Assembly: GCA_007570785.1 (NCBI GenBank)
Contig: ML664161.1
Span: 40,423,093 to 40,487,092 of the forward strand
Origin: Antilocapra americana
Lineage: Eukaryota > Chordata > Mammalia > Artiodactyla > Antilocapridae
Direction: 5' to 3'
Length of the DNA: 64,000 bases
Shown here: positions 23,096 to 33,764 of the stretch, one piece after another
Layout: every line of letters starts with the position of its first letter
Position numbering within the stretch: position 1 is the first letter of the stretch
Program-made: the position numbers and the translations under genes
Notes under the pieces: model-generated
What the model was told of the DNA's origin: nothing
Databases searched by the model: none
Seen by the model: the letters and a program-made list of their open reading frames with translations, nothing else

Positions 23096-24483
23096 AACTA
23101 AACTCTACTGTGGCTCATGAACTAGATGAGAAGAAGGAAGTTCGGGAGGAGGAGAAGAAGAAGTTATATTTCGGCTTCATGGATAAAAGGTTCATTATGT
23201 TTCAAACTTCACTACTGAGCCATGGCTTTCTTTAGAAAAGAAAAAATTTTCCCTGATGCTAGGGAAAATAGAAAATGGGAAATATGAGGCTTTTTTTGTA
23301 CTTGGCCCTGCTTTTATTTTGGAGCCATTTCAGGTTATAAATATGCACTATTCATATGTAATTTGTCCAGACTGTGGGTGTCTTAAGGCCTTTCAGGGGA
23401 TGGTGAAAACTGTCCACAATTGGAATTTCTCCAAGTGTAATGGAAATTTGTCCCATAATGACTTCAGTGCAGTTCATGTTTCCAGATGACTGGGAAAAGT
23501 AGAAGTACTTTTAAGACAGACAATAGTGAAGAGATTCCAAAGTGAGCAGCCCTGATATATAGCTTAATGAGATTTTATTAGTCCAGGAACAAGCAAGGAA
23601 ATATATAACAATAATTAAAACTAAGAACAGGAAAAAAAAAAAAACAACTAAAAACAGAAAATTACCATAATACTGGCTTTGGCTACTGTTTCTGGTACAG
23701 ATTGCTTGTAGACTATTCTGATTTAGACTCATTCAATCATTTCTTCGTGTATTTATTTTTGAACTTTTCCTGGACCTTGAAAACTAAACTGACCCTGCAG
23801 CTCTTCCCTCTGTCTGGCTCTTGAGAAAAGAGCCCTCTCCTGTGCGGTTCCTTTCCTCTCAGTATCTTCTACAACACAACTTCACATCTTGACCACTCCA
23901 CACTACAGCTGGGTATCCTGAAATTCAACTAGATTCTGGCACTGTATTCTCAGAGTTTGTGTTAGATCCCATAGGTTAGAGGTTCAATCCTAAAAGATTA
24001 CTCTCCTCCTCCCACTTTAGGTCCTAGCCACAAGTCCAGGTTGTGTATCTGATACCTTTGTATCTGAACCCACTGGGTTATAGATAAGAGGATCCCACGA
24101 CCTCCTCCTCAAATCTGATTAGTTTGTCAGAGCAACTCACAGAATTCAGGAAAACATTTTTCTATTTAGGCTACCATTTACCAGTCAGAAAATAAGGCAA
24201 GGTATGTGGGAAAGGGTGTGGGGCTTTCATGTCCTCTCCCTAAATCTCCACACATTAACCAGCTGGAAGCTCTCAGAATCCCTTTTTTGGGGGGAGGGTT
24301 ATGAATGTTTTATTACATAGGCTTAATTGATTAAATCTTTGATCATAGATGAATAAACTCCATCTCCAGCCCCCTCCTTTTCCTGGAGATCAGCGCTGGG
24401 GCTGAAACTTCCAAACCTCTGGTCACTTGGTTGGTTTCCCTGGAAACCAGCTCCAACACTTAGGGGCTATGTAAAAGTTACCT
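23096..24483. other. Unassigned sequence
   Basis: No named repeat. The frame at 23256-23489 contains a CPDCGC motif but no matching second zinc-binding pair in sensible register, so it is not called. An A-run lies at 23632-23644. Confidence 0.4.
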
Positions 24484-24695
24484 CAGATGGTGCTAGTGGT
24501 AAAGAACCCACCTGCCAGTGCAGGTAGATGTAACAGACGTGAGTTTGTTCCCTGGGTTGGGAAGGTCCCCTGGAGAAGGAAATGACAACCCACTTCATTA
24601 TTCTTCAGTGGCAAATCCCATGGACTGACAGCTTGGTGGGCTACAGTTCATGGGGTCACAAGAGTTGGAAACAACTTAGCAACTAAACCACCTCC
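24484..24695 (+). mobile_element. Bov-tA SINE with TSD
   Basis: Tail GGGGTCACAAGAGTTGGAAA and body GGAGAAGGAAATGACAACCC identify Bov-tA. The flanks AAAAGTTACCT at 24473-24483 and 24696-24706 are a perfect 11-bp TSD. The first bases of the tRNA head are changed or missing. Confidence 0.93.
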
Positions 24696-24706
24696 AAAAG
24701 TTACCT

Positions 24707-26279
24707 TATTAATATAAATTCAGGTATGGTTGAAAAGGGCTTGTTATGAATAACAAGACAGTGTTATTGCTCTTGTCAATTAGGAAATTCCAAGAATGTT
24801 AAGATTTATGTGCCAGAAACAGAGATAAAAATCAAACATATATTTCTTATTATAAATCACAGTATCACAGATATCATTCTGTCTTCCACTGCTCGCATCT
24901 GCTGCACTCTGCTCAGTGCTCCCGGGCATCCAGCTATCAGCACGTGTCACTGGTCTGTTCCTTTCCTTGACTTGCACTCTCCCACTCTTCTTCATTTAAA
25001 GCTTTCTTCTTTCTCCACTTCCTTCTCTGAGTTCAAGCCCCTGGCCAAAAAGATATCATAAAGATACAAGCACAGAGATGCCAAGGGTTTCAGGGAGCTA
25101 ATGTTGTCTTCTGAACTTTGCGTGCTATTCCTAATTTTTCCTGTGAATCCTTTGGAAAGCCAGTTGATGTACTTTTTTTTTTTCCATCTATAAAGTGGGG
25201 TTACAGTTTTGGCCTTTCTCTTAAAATATCACTATGATATATCACACCCTGAAGAACAAGTAACAAAGGGCTGCCTCACTTACACTGGTCCCTGAGATGC
25301 ACCAGTGGGCAGTGAGCTGGAATAACAGGACAGGCGATGAAGCCGTGCCTGGCTCGGATGACCAGTCCCCTAATGAGATTTCCTACAATGAACACATATC
25401 CAGCATTTTGTTTTATTTCATTTTAATTGAAAGCTTAGGCAACGCTTCATGCTTCATAAACATTCTGTTATTTTCAGATCAATCTACTATACTGGAAAAC
25501 TTAATAAACAAATAGATAATGGTCCTGCTGAGCTGTTCAGCTTTCCTTATTCACATCTCACCAGTTTCACGCTCTGCCCGCAGAATTGCATCTCTTGTTT
25601 TGTTGTTTGTTTTTATTTTTTCAGACGTTAATTTCTAGAAAGAAAGTATCTGTTGCAGAAAAGGGTAGTAGTAAACTCCAGAGCAACCTTCTTCTGAGCT
25701 ACTTTGCATTTGGTTGGTTTTGAGTTATATGTAATGTCCCATGAGTAACTCTTTTTTTTTTTCTCAAAATAAACAACCAGGATAAGATTGTTCTCTTCAT
25801 TCAGGTTTTTGCTTTCATTTGGGTTGGTTGTTTTTAAAGAAAGCAGTTAAAGTCTTCCTGGGCATCTCTGCCTCGGGGCATGTGTGTGATGTGTCACTCT
25901 CTTCGGTTATATTCACCTGTCCCGTGCAGGTGGCATGTGAGTTGTGAATAACAGGAGGCAATCTGGTTGGGGTCTCAGGATCCTGCTGTGGTATCCTGCT
26001 ACCTTGCTGTCTTTCCAGAGCCTACCCTGAAAAGTTTGAAACTTAATAAAAGGAAAGAGATTAAATATGCAAAATGGGTTGCCAGTGATAAGATTGATTA
26101 CTAAGGTGGAAGATCCCAAATAAATTGTGCTCTCATTCCGATTAGAGACAATGAGTGGTAAAACCCAGCGATTTCCTTAATTTCAAAATCCCTCCGGGGG
26201 GAAATTATTGAGCATGAGAAAGAGGAAAATGATGATACCTTGGGTATGGAAACTGTCTTTTATTTAGTATTTATTGAAA
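24707..26279. other. Unassigned sequence
   Basis: About 1.6 kb without a recognised gene. A short MIR-like trace (CATCTATAAAGTGGGGTTAC) lies at about 25186-25205 after a T-run. Confidence 0.4.
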
Positions 26280-26570
26280 GTAAATAACTTAGAACAGTAT
26301 ATAGTTAGTGTTAGTCGCTCAGTCACGTCCAACTCTTGGTAACCTCACAGACTATGTAACCCACCAGGCTCCTCAGACCATGGGATTCTCCAGGCAAGCA
26401 TATTGCAGTGGGTTGCCATTTTCTTCTCTAAGGGATCTTCCTGACCCAGGGATAGAACCCGGGTCTCCTGCTTTGCAGGCAGATTCTTTACCATCTTAGC
26501 CACCAGGGAAACCTGGTAAGAACAGTGTATAGTGCATAGTAAATGCTCAAGAAGTCTGATAATGATGATG
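26280..26570 (+). mobile_element. MIR 3' end, split by Bov-tA
   Basis: AACTTAGAACAGTATATAG on the left and CAGTGTATAGTGCATAGTAA then ATGCTCAAGAAG on the right form the MIR 3' end (TTAGAACAGTGCCTGGCACATAGTAA type). The Bov-tA at 26305-26518 divides them and duplicated part of the MIR. Confidence 0.65.
26305..26518 (-). mobile_element. Bov-tA SINE, antisense, with TSD
   Basis: Inverted body (GTCGCTCAGTCACGTCCAAC) and inverted tRNA head (TTTACCATCTTAGCCACCAG). The flanks AGAACAGTATATAG (26291-26304) and AGAACAGTGTATAG (26519-26532) are a 14-bp TSD with one mismatch. Confidence 0.93.
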
Positions 26571-26589
26571 AAGACGTGTGTCCCATGCA

Positions 26590-26668
26590 TCTGTTACATT
26601 GGACCCTAGAGCTGGCACATAGCGACTACTTGTTAAATTGTTACTGTTAAAAATGAATAAATGAATAG
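26590..26668 (+). mobile_element. L2 or MIR 3' tail fragment
   Basis: GAGCTGGCACATAGCGACTA followed by AATGAATAAATGAATAG resembles the 3' end of L2 (GGCACATAGTAGGCGCTC... GAATGAATGAA). Too short to separate L2 from MIR. Confidence 0.5.
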
Positions 26669-28699
26669 TTTTTGTTGTCTGCAAATCCTATAAAAATGGT
26701 AGGCAGTTTTCAGTGTTGTCTTTACTCCTCCACATAGACATTCTTGAGCCCCATGCTCCAGAGCTTCACTAGCATAATGCTGACCCATTAGAACCAAATT
26801 CAAGACACTGAAAGATGCTAGGGACTCAGGATAAGGAGATCCTTGCCTCAGTGGCTCTTCAAATACAAGGGCCCGAGTCTTATATGTGCTAAAGGACCAG
26901 GGGCATGATCCTTAGAGCTCTTTTCCTTAAGTCCATACAGAAATGTTTAGAATTTGACATTTTCAACATGGCATGAGTAAGAAAAATTTCAAGGGAAGGA
27001 AAAGGAGAAATAAATGGGAAAAAGCAAAGACCCATAGAAAACATGCATTGTTTCTTATTTGGGAACTGAAATCACCTCTTTGTACCTGGTGTTTGTCTAG
27101 TGGTGGTTTGCTTAAGTCATAAGATATTTAAAAACCGATCAAAGATGATTTAGTAGACTGCAGAACATGTAGCATGTTGTCTGGATTAATAAGTGGGAAA
27201 ACTCACAGGAAAAGGATCCTAGCTATAAAGAAAAGGTGAATCAAAGTTTCAAAAGTTCAATTAGAAGTGGGCAGAGCTCGAAGCACTACCGACAGAGCAG
27301 AGGACCTCAGTCTCCCTTGTAAGTTATGAGTGAATGGCAGAAGCTTTCATTCCCCATTTTGCTGTGGCTAATAAGCTATTATGATGAATCAAGTGGATAG
27401 TATTACATACCACTCACTGTCTATGGCCATGTGTATTTTCACCTCCTTATGAAAAAGGATCAAAGTTTAATTATCAGTTGGACTAGGACACAGACTCATA
27501 ATTAGACAATCCCATGATTTATGATTTACACTTGTTACCTATTCCTTCTGAAAAGATATGGGGTCAGATTATACAAGGTAGATACATTACCCTTAACTCT
27601 GCTATGCCATGCTGTCTTTCCATCTTCTCTTTTTATTCAAGAAGAATAAATAGAGAAGAGATGACCAAGCTGAACAAATGAGTGTGCATTTGTTTTTATT
27701 TGTTCCTGTTGAGTGACTTCAGTTTTTCCTCCATAATCGAACTCCTTTGGCCCATCTCAGATGTATTTGGAATCAGGGCACTAGATACATGATTTTTCCT
27801 GCTGTCTAAAAATATTGCAAGACTTATAGAAAAGAGAAAAGGAGATTCTTACTAGAGCTATGGGTACATGTATCCAGCTCTCTGAGAAACACAGCTCAAA
27901 CAAGTGTGAGCAAGGAAAATGAGTAGGGGAGAAGAGGTACAGGTTGGAAGAATGGCATATTGGAGACTTTAAATGTGCTTGACATTAAGTGAATGCTTGA
28001 GGTGAGCATGTGTACAGTGTTGATGGTTAAAGATGTGCATGGGTATGGATGCAAGGTTAAAGATTGCCTAGGCCTTGAGCTGATACACTTGTTAGGCATG
28101 GGACTGGGTGTAGGTGTTTTATCAGTGTGCCATGTCACGGTAAGTGATCAGAGGAAAAATGGGTGAGGGAGGTGAATGAGGGTCTTCCCTTACTTGTATT
28201 TCTTCACTAATTAAGTACAGAAGTGCTCTCAACCATGTATTAGCAGTCATGGTGTGGGTCTCACCAGGGAAAGATGCTTTGCAATTTCTCACAAAAGCCA
28301 AGTAAGGAAGGTAGGCGGGGAGAAACTTACAATAAATCTCCTTATTAATGAAAATCTGGTTTTAAGGCGATTTGCTTTGGTTCACAGCGTATTTTCAAGA
28401 TCAGGATTAATATTAATTGTAAATTTATGGAAAGTGGGTATACTTAAGAAACAGCAGGTTCTCTAGGCATAGCTGTGCATGTTCTCTGGGGACATATAAC
28501 TTGGAAGGATGTGGCTTGCGTGGCAGGTTGTCTGACTGGTGTGATGATGGCCTGCGCATGCATTCCTGATGTCTGGAACAGCTGCAGGCTTGGAAAGGGC
28601 TTCATCTTGAAGTTGAAATGGAGTGCCCAGGGCATTGTAAAGATTCTCACTGGGAGTACAATATAGCTCACATCTTCGTGTGCTTTGTAATCATAGTAA
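26669..28699. other. Unassigned sequence
   Basis: About 2 kb of unique-looking AT-rich DNA. Frames at 27896-28138, 28254-28466 and 28444-28671 show no domains. Confidence 0.45.
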
Positions 28700-28915
28700 C
28701 AGCTATATTAACAGTAAATACATTTGAAGCACTTAATATGTACAAGGCACAGTTTCACTCATTTAATCCTTGCAATGAGTTAGATTTTAGTATGTGTTGT
28801 AGAGAAGAGGAATGTGATCCACTGAAAGGTTAAGAAACTTTCCCAAGGCCGTATACCTAATAAGTAGTAAGAGTCATGTCTTGAACCTGGAAAAGGGTAG
28901 TTCCAGAGTCCATAT
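28700..28915 (-). mobile_element. MIR SINE, antisense
   Basis: GAAGCACTTAATATGTACAA, TCATTTAATCCTTGCAATGA, GAAAGGTTAAGAAACTTTCC and CAAGGCCGTATACCTAATAA trace the inverted MIR in order. Confidence 0.82.
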
Positions 28916-29149
28916 GATCAAACATAGGGGCCAGCCTTCCTATGCATACACACTGAAACTGTAGCTGTGTAAAGGTAGATGAATAGTGAGTTGTGCGTGT
29001 AAATTATATTCATGCAAAGTATACTTAGTCAATACAGTATGCTATAAGAGCTATGTAACACATAATATAGCTAATCACTTCTTAAGGATGTACTTTTTAT
29101 TCACAAATTAATATTTCTGAAATTGAATTATATCTTAGAATTGCAAACT
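28916..29149. other. Unassigned sequence
   Basis: No recognised element. Confidence 0.4.
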
Positions 29150-29313
29150 CATGGCTATAGTCTGCTGAGCTCCTCTGTCCATGGGATTCTCCAGGCTAGA
29201 ATAGTGGAATGGGTAGCCATTCCCTTTTCCAGGGGATCTTCCCAACACAGGATCAAACCCAGGTCTCGTGCATTGCAGGCAGATTCTTTACCTTCTGAGC
29301 CACCAGGGAAACC
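29150..29313 (-). mobile_element. Bov-tA SINE, antisense, 3'-shortened
   Basis: Begins inside the Bov-A body (CTCCTCTGTCCATGGGATTC) and runs through the tRNA head (TTTACCTTCTGAGCCACCAG). The inverted tail block with CAGTCGTGTCC is absent. Confidence 0.88.
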
Positions 29314-29543
29314 CAAGAAAGCATTATAATTTAATCGGCCATATGTGTTTCTTTCTTGATGACTTGTAAAATAACAGTGCATCTTATAATCAATGTCATC
29401 TATTGTTAATAGAATACAGAAGATAGTTTTTAATGCCCACGTGCAGAAAATGAAAGAGTAGTACATACATGTAGATAAAGGGATATTGCTATGTATGAGT
29501 ACGTTTGTTTTCTGGCTGAAATTTAATGCATCTGTCCTGACAC

Positions 29544-29565
29544 CACACACACACACACACACACA
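29544..29565. repeat. (AC)n microsatellite
   Basis: Eleven uninterrupted AC units. Part of the 155-codon minus-strand frame at 29155-29622 only reads this repeat and the neighbouring SINE. Confidence 0.95.
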
Positions 29566-29924
29566 GAGGATACAGATTTCCTCCACTAGGGGTCCACAAG
29601 ATAAGGTGTTAATAGCAAACATGGAGTAATATCATTGAGAAAATCAGAATACAAAATGAGGGATAAAGTCCCAGTTAACCTATAATGTATAAAGAACAAA
29701 TGAATGGATGCTAGTAAATAAGCAAAGGAGTGACAAATTCTTAGTTAGGAGTTGGAGTCAAGTTCACCCCAGTCAGATGCCTAGCTTTGTTCCTTTTATG
29801 TTTATGAATGTGCAAGTTGCTGTCCTGCAGTGAGTCAGGGCAGGCACATCAAACTGCAGCCAGAAGACAGACACACTCCTTCAAATATACTTTTTGTTCT
29901 TATGTACATTTTTTTTCAAACTCT

Positions 29925-30055
29925 AGGGGCCTCAGTTTCCTGATGTGAGAAATAGGGAATATAAGTCCACCTTTGAAGTGGTTTTCTGAGAGCAAAGAAA
30001 ATCATTTATTCAAAGTTCATGACACATGGCAAGTATTCACTAAAATGCGATGACA
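29925..30055 (+). mobile_element. MIR SINE 3' half
   Basis: GGCCTCAGTTTCCTGATGTG, AGTCCACCTTTGAAGTGGTT, then CATGACACATGGCAAGTATT follow the MIR sense strand to near its 3' end. It is cut at the T-run at 30060-30073. Confidence 0.72.
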
Positions 30056-30059
30056 GTGA

Positions 30060-30607
30060 TTTTTTTTTTTTTTGCTAGTTAGACATTATCAGAAGCATCA
30101 TATTCTGATCCTGAGTCTTCTTATTTTGCTGTTAGTGAAAGGTATCTGATGTTTCATTATACTATTACTGACAACATTCCTGCAGCATTAATCCCTTGCC
30201 ATCCAGTCATTTCCACGGGCAACAACAGCTTTCTATGAGAGGGTGCTGTACCCCTTCCTGGGCTGAATTATCATGTATGCCATTTACACAAATCAGAATT
30301 CATGAAATCTCTGAAGGTAGTTATAGTTGTATGCTATGTTACAATTTGCAGATTATCTATCACCTCTGTACCTAGTCTATCTAAGTTTTCTGCAAAATAG
30401 TGTTCATATATTATCCTCATTTGAGGCTCAAGTTCCATATAGTGATGCTTACGTTGATAGGGATAGTGCTTAAATATGAATCTGTCTTGCAATTTCACAG
30501 CTTTGTATCCCCATTGGTTTGGTGTGAGAAGGTGTGTGTAGCAATATTGATCCATCATTTCTCCTGCAGTGGGCATGGGTTGTGGATCTCCAGCATGTTC
30601 CTGGGGT
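30060..30607 (-). pseudogene. Candidate retrocopy or terminal exon with an open frame
   Basis: On the minus strand a frame runs from 30600 to a TAG at 30336-30334. It holds 88 codons counted from an acceptor-like CACCCCAG at 30608-30601, or 80 from the first ATG at 30576-30574. An in-frame TAA lies about 8 codons upstream of the acceptor-like site. The product is hydrophilic, rich in Tyr, His, Gln and Glu, without low complexity (segments such as TPNQWGYKAVKLQDRF and PQMRIIYEHYFAENLD). That is unlike the Leu/Ser/Phe-rich chance frames nearby. About 260 bases downstream a T-run (30060-30073; A-run on the minus strand) could be a poly(A) tail, favouring a 5'-truncated retrocopy. I do not recognise the protein. 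A terminal exon or chance remain possible. Confidence 0.35.
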
Positions 30608-31384
30608 GAGGGTGAATTAATATTTTAATGAGGGGCATGATATACAAGATTCAGATTTTTACCTGGGGAAATCAAAGCCTTGAGTGATTTAATTATTTTC
30701 TTGGATGACTAGCTATTCTGCTTATTTTCTGTCTCAGCTGTTAGCTTCCAGTTGCCTAAGTTGGATAACGGATGAGATGGAGAAGGAGACTAAGCCATAG
30801 ACATGAGGTTTATCTCTTGTTCTGATGTCTGATTTCATTTTCTAAAAAAGGAGTATGGGTCATCAAATTCTGGAAATATTATGAACTAAAGAGCATCCTG
30901 TCCTGTTCTATTTTACAGGACTTAAATTAGAAGAATCAATGTCTCAGCTTTACTTATTTATTTTGGTCTTTAGAGTTAAATCAGATTTTAGAGATATAAT
31001 GTCCACCTTTTATCTAAATAGTTTTGCTGGCAGATGCTTGGACTTGAGTGTGGGGAATATTTAAGGCTGAGTGACCACTGCCGGGAATATAGGTAGATTG
31101 TATCTTGGTTACAGTTGTAAATCAAGTAATAGCATTTACCAGCCATGCAAATAGCACTTATGGAATATGTGTTTCTATAGAATATTATAGAAAACTTATA
31201 GAATATTATTATTAAAGACAATAATTTTCTGATTTTGGTTAAATATTGTATTCTATTATACATTATGTTTATTTTAAATCTAGTGTTCTAGGTTAGACAA
31301 ATCTAATCTACATATAAATATGCTCCATGTCAAAATGTAAAATTCTGTATCTTTTAAAAATCATCTTATCTCTTGGGAAGCTAA
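30608..31384. other. Unassigned sequence
   Basis: No recognised repeat or gene. Confidence 0.4.
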
Positions 31385-31605
31385 ATGGTTGTTAGAGAGA
31401 GAGGTTGTGATGTAAATCTTTCACACCTGAATTGAAATTCCACCACACTGCTTTTGTGTTGTGAAATTGTGGGCAGGTTATTAAGTTAGCTGAGCTTTAG
31501 AATCTAAGTGTATCAAATGGAAAGGATAAAACCTTCCTGAGGCTGTAATAAAGTTTAAACAAACACATATGGTATGTGCTGGGAACTCAACAAATGGTTC
31601 TTCTC
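31385..31605 (+). mobile_element. MIR SINE
   Basis: CACACCTGAATTGAAATTCC, GTGAAATTGTGGGCAGGTTA, AAATGGAAAGGATAAAACC and ATGTGCTGGGAACTCAACAA follow the MIR sense strand from the tRNA-related end to the 3' end, highly diverged. Confidence 0.75.
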
Positions 31606-31956
31606 TCTAAACAAATCAGAAAATTTTAGGGATCACCCTTCTGCTTAAGTATAATCTGGGCATAGCTATATGGTAAAGAATACTATTAAAACAGAAAAGC
31701 AAGAAAATGTTAATTTTAATTAACATTTAATTAAACCCTGCTGTGTTACATTCTGCAGTTGGTTTCTCAATCCTGTTATGCAGGTAAAATTTATGAAATG
31801 TATCTCAATAGTATAGTGCATGCACTGCCTTTTCACCTTTATAGCAATTTGAGAGGAATTATCTGTTATTGTTATGAGTGCAAAAGCTCGGGTATACAAC
31901 CTGTTATCAGAGAAGCCAAATAATACTTCTGAGTCAAAAGTCGATTAGAGACGTTG
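31606..31956. other. Unassigned sequence
   Basis: AT-rich, with a TTAATTTTAATTAACATTTA patch near 31711. No element recognised. Confidence 0.4.
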
Positions 31957-32280
31957 TTTATTCCAACTGCTATAACAGAATACCATGGACTGGGAGACTT
32001 TATTTCTGACAGTTGTAGAGGCTGGAGAATCTAAAATTTAGGCACTGGCAGATTTGGTATCTGGTGTGAGAGCCCATTTCTTGGTTCATAGATGACCTAC
32101 TTCTGTGTCCTCACATGGTAGAAGGGGCAAGGGAACTCTTTGGATTCTCATATAATGGCACTAATCCCATTCCTTAGGGTTCCATCCTCATGACTTAATC
32201 ACTTCTCAAAAGCCCCACCTCGTAATACAATCACCTAATATCTAATAATAAAGAGTTAGGATTTAACATATGGATTTGGT
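31957..32280 (-). mobile_element. MaLR (MST/MLT1-type) LTR, antisense
   Basis: CTGCTATAACAGAATACCAT, GACAGTTGTAGAGGCTGGAG, GGTTCATAGATGACCTACTT, TGTCCTCACATGGTAGAAGG, GGCACTAATCCCATTCCTTA and CTTCTCAAAAGCCCCACCTC give the inverted MaLR LTR over most of its length. Confidence 0.9.
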
Positions 32281-32309
32281 CTATTGTCTGGACAGCTCTT
32301 TTTTTGAAA

Positions 32310-32498
32310 CAGTGGTCCCCAACCTCTTCGGCACCAGGGACCGGTTTCATGGAAGACAGTGTTTACACAGATGGGGATAGGGGATGATTTCAGGATGATT
32401 CAAGCACATTACACTTATTTTGCATTTTATTTCTAAGCTAATGCCATCACTGAACTGACAGGAGGTAAAAGTCCATGCCCAGAGATTGGGGACCCCTG
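32310..32498. mobile_element. hAT-Charlie (MER1-like) DNA element with TIRs and TSD
   Basis: The left end CAGTGGTCCCCAACC and right end GATTGGGGACCCCTG are the inverted termini of MER1-type Charlie elements. GGCACCAGGGACCGGTTTCA follows the left end. An 8-bp target duplication is visible with one mismatch: TTTTGAAA (32302-32309) and TTTTAAAA (32499-32506). At 189 bp it is a short, internally deleted, non-autonomous copy with no transposase. Confidence 0.93.
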
Positions 32499-32506
32499 TT
32501 TTAAAA

Positions 32507-33420
32507 GTTAGTCTTGCTCAAAAAAAAAAAAAAAATTTGGCTGTGAGTTACAAAGGCAAGTAAAAGTGCAATTTTGTTAGAAAGCAGAGATAGTGAAATA
32601 CTTTCAGTGTTAATGAAATATTCATTGGAAGTAGGGGTTAGAGGGATGCCTTAAACTAAGACAAACATTCCTGGCTAGAGAGACTATCGGGGATAAAATC
32701 ATTAATACTGTCCTCAGATTGAGTAGTTATGGACAAGGAAAATAACAAGTAGAAAAAAAGTCCAGAAAAAGTCTGCTCTTCTCCTGGAGATTCCTGGGGA
32801 AACATGCTTTAGGGCTTGAGAAGAGTGCAGACTTTACCAATGATAGTCTTGGCAACATATTTATAGCAGTTTATAGTTTCAAGGAATACTTGCTACTAAA
32901 CCTTTACAAAAAATGAAAATAGGACTTAGTGTCAAATAAAAAATTGCCTGAAGTTAACACTCAACCCAGATCTTCTGATTCCAGGTCCATAGCCATTTTC
33001 TCTATAACTCAGACCTTCTCATGGCTTATGTGATGAAATAACAATTTTAAAAAAGAAAACCAAATCCTGCACTCATTCATTCAGTTGGTCTTTCAAAACA
33101 TATTTGGGGAGTGACTGTTACATATTCAATTAAGGTTGAGCAGTTTATTAAAAATCTCTTCTAGAGGATCCCTTCATGAAAGCCAGTTGCATTATTAATC
33201 AGTATTGATCACTCACTGGCAAGGTCATTGACTTGAAAAGATCCAGAATAAATTAGTAATGCAAAATTCTGTAGAAAGTAATTGATAACAAGCAAAATTA
33301 AAATAGAAAAAAAAATGTACTATTATTGTCTTTTGTTTCTTTAAATGCTGATAAATCTTTGTATTTGTTTATATATAATGGTAAATGGTTCAACCATTCA
33401 CATATGTATTTGTATATATT
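32507..33420. other. Unassigned sequence with an L2 trace
   Basis: No gene seen. An A-run lies at 32520-32535. The block TCATTCATTCAGTTGGTCTT at 33074-33093 plus GGGGAGTGACTGTTACATAT suggests the antisense L2 3' tail (about 33070-33120). Confidence 0.4.
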
Positions 33421-33619
33421 TTGTTGTTGCTTAGTCATTAAGTCATGTCTGACTCTTTGCAACCAAATGGGCTGTAGCCCACCAGGCTTCTCTGTCCATG
33501 GGATTTCCCAAACAAGAATACTGGAGTGGATTGCCATTTCCTTCTCCAGGGGATCTTCTGATCCAGGGATCGAACTGGTACCTCCTGCATTAGCAGGCAG
33601 ATTCTTTACTAGGAAGCCT
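33421..33619 (-). mobile_element. Bov-tA SINE, antisense
   Basis: Starts TTGTTGTTGCTTAGTCATTA, followed by GGGCTGTAGCCCACCAGGCT, GGGATCGAACTGGTACCTCC and TTTACTAGGAAGCCT. The tRNA head is slightly internally deleted. It abuts a TA-rich microsatellite on the right. Confidence 0.9.
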
Positions 33620-33624
33620 ACATG

Positions 33625-33764
33625 TGATAAGTATATATGTATATATATATATATAAAATATGAAATTTATAATAAATATATTATTATATATAATATATAT
33701 ATGAAATTTATAATATATACATATACATATGTCCATTATATATGTGTGTTTATCTGTGTGTATG
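33625..33764. repeat. (TA)n / (TATG)n microsatellite cluster
   Basis: Alternating TA tracts contain the block ATATGAAATTTATAATA twice (near 33657 and 33699), then run into TATG and TGTG units. The tract lies between the Bov-tA and the large BovB fragment. Confidence 0.88.

Noticed and set aside
23256..23489. Frame with CPDCGC that could suggest a zinc ribbon
   Set aside because: Only one Cys pair is well placed, the rest has no matching second pair, and there is no other sign of coding.
29155..29622. A 155-codon minus-strand frame
   Set aside because: It joins a Cys-Val run from the AC microsatellite with a translated Bov-tA.
30601..30680. A possible tiny intron upstream of the 30334-30600 frame (CAG/GTAAAA on the minus strand near 30670)
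   Set aside because: The implied intron of roughly 70 bases is at the lower limit for mammals. No coding frame continues beyond it, and it conflicts with the retrocopy reading.
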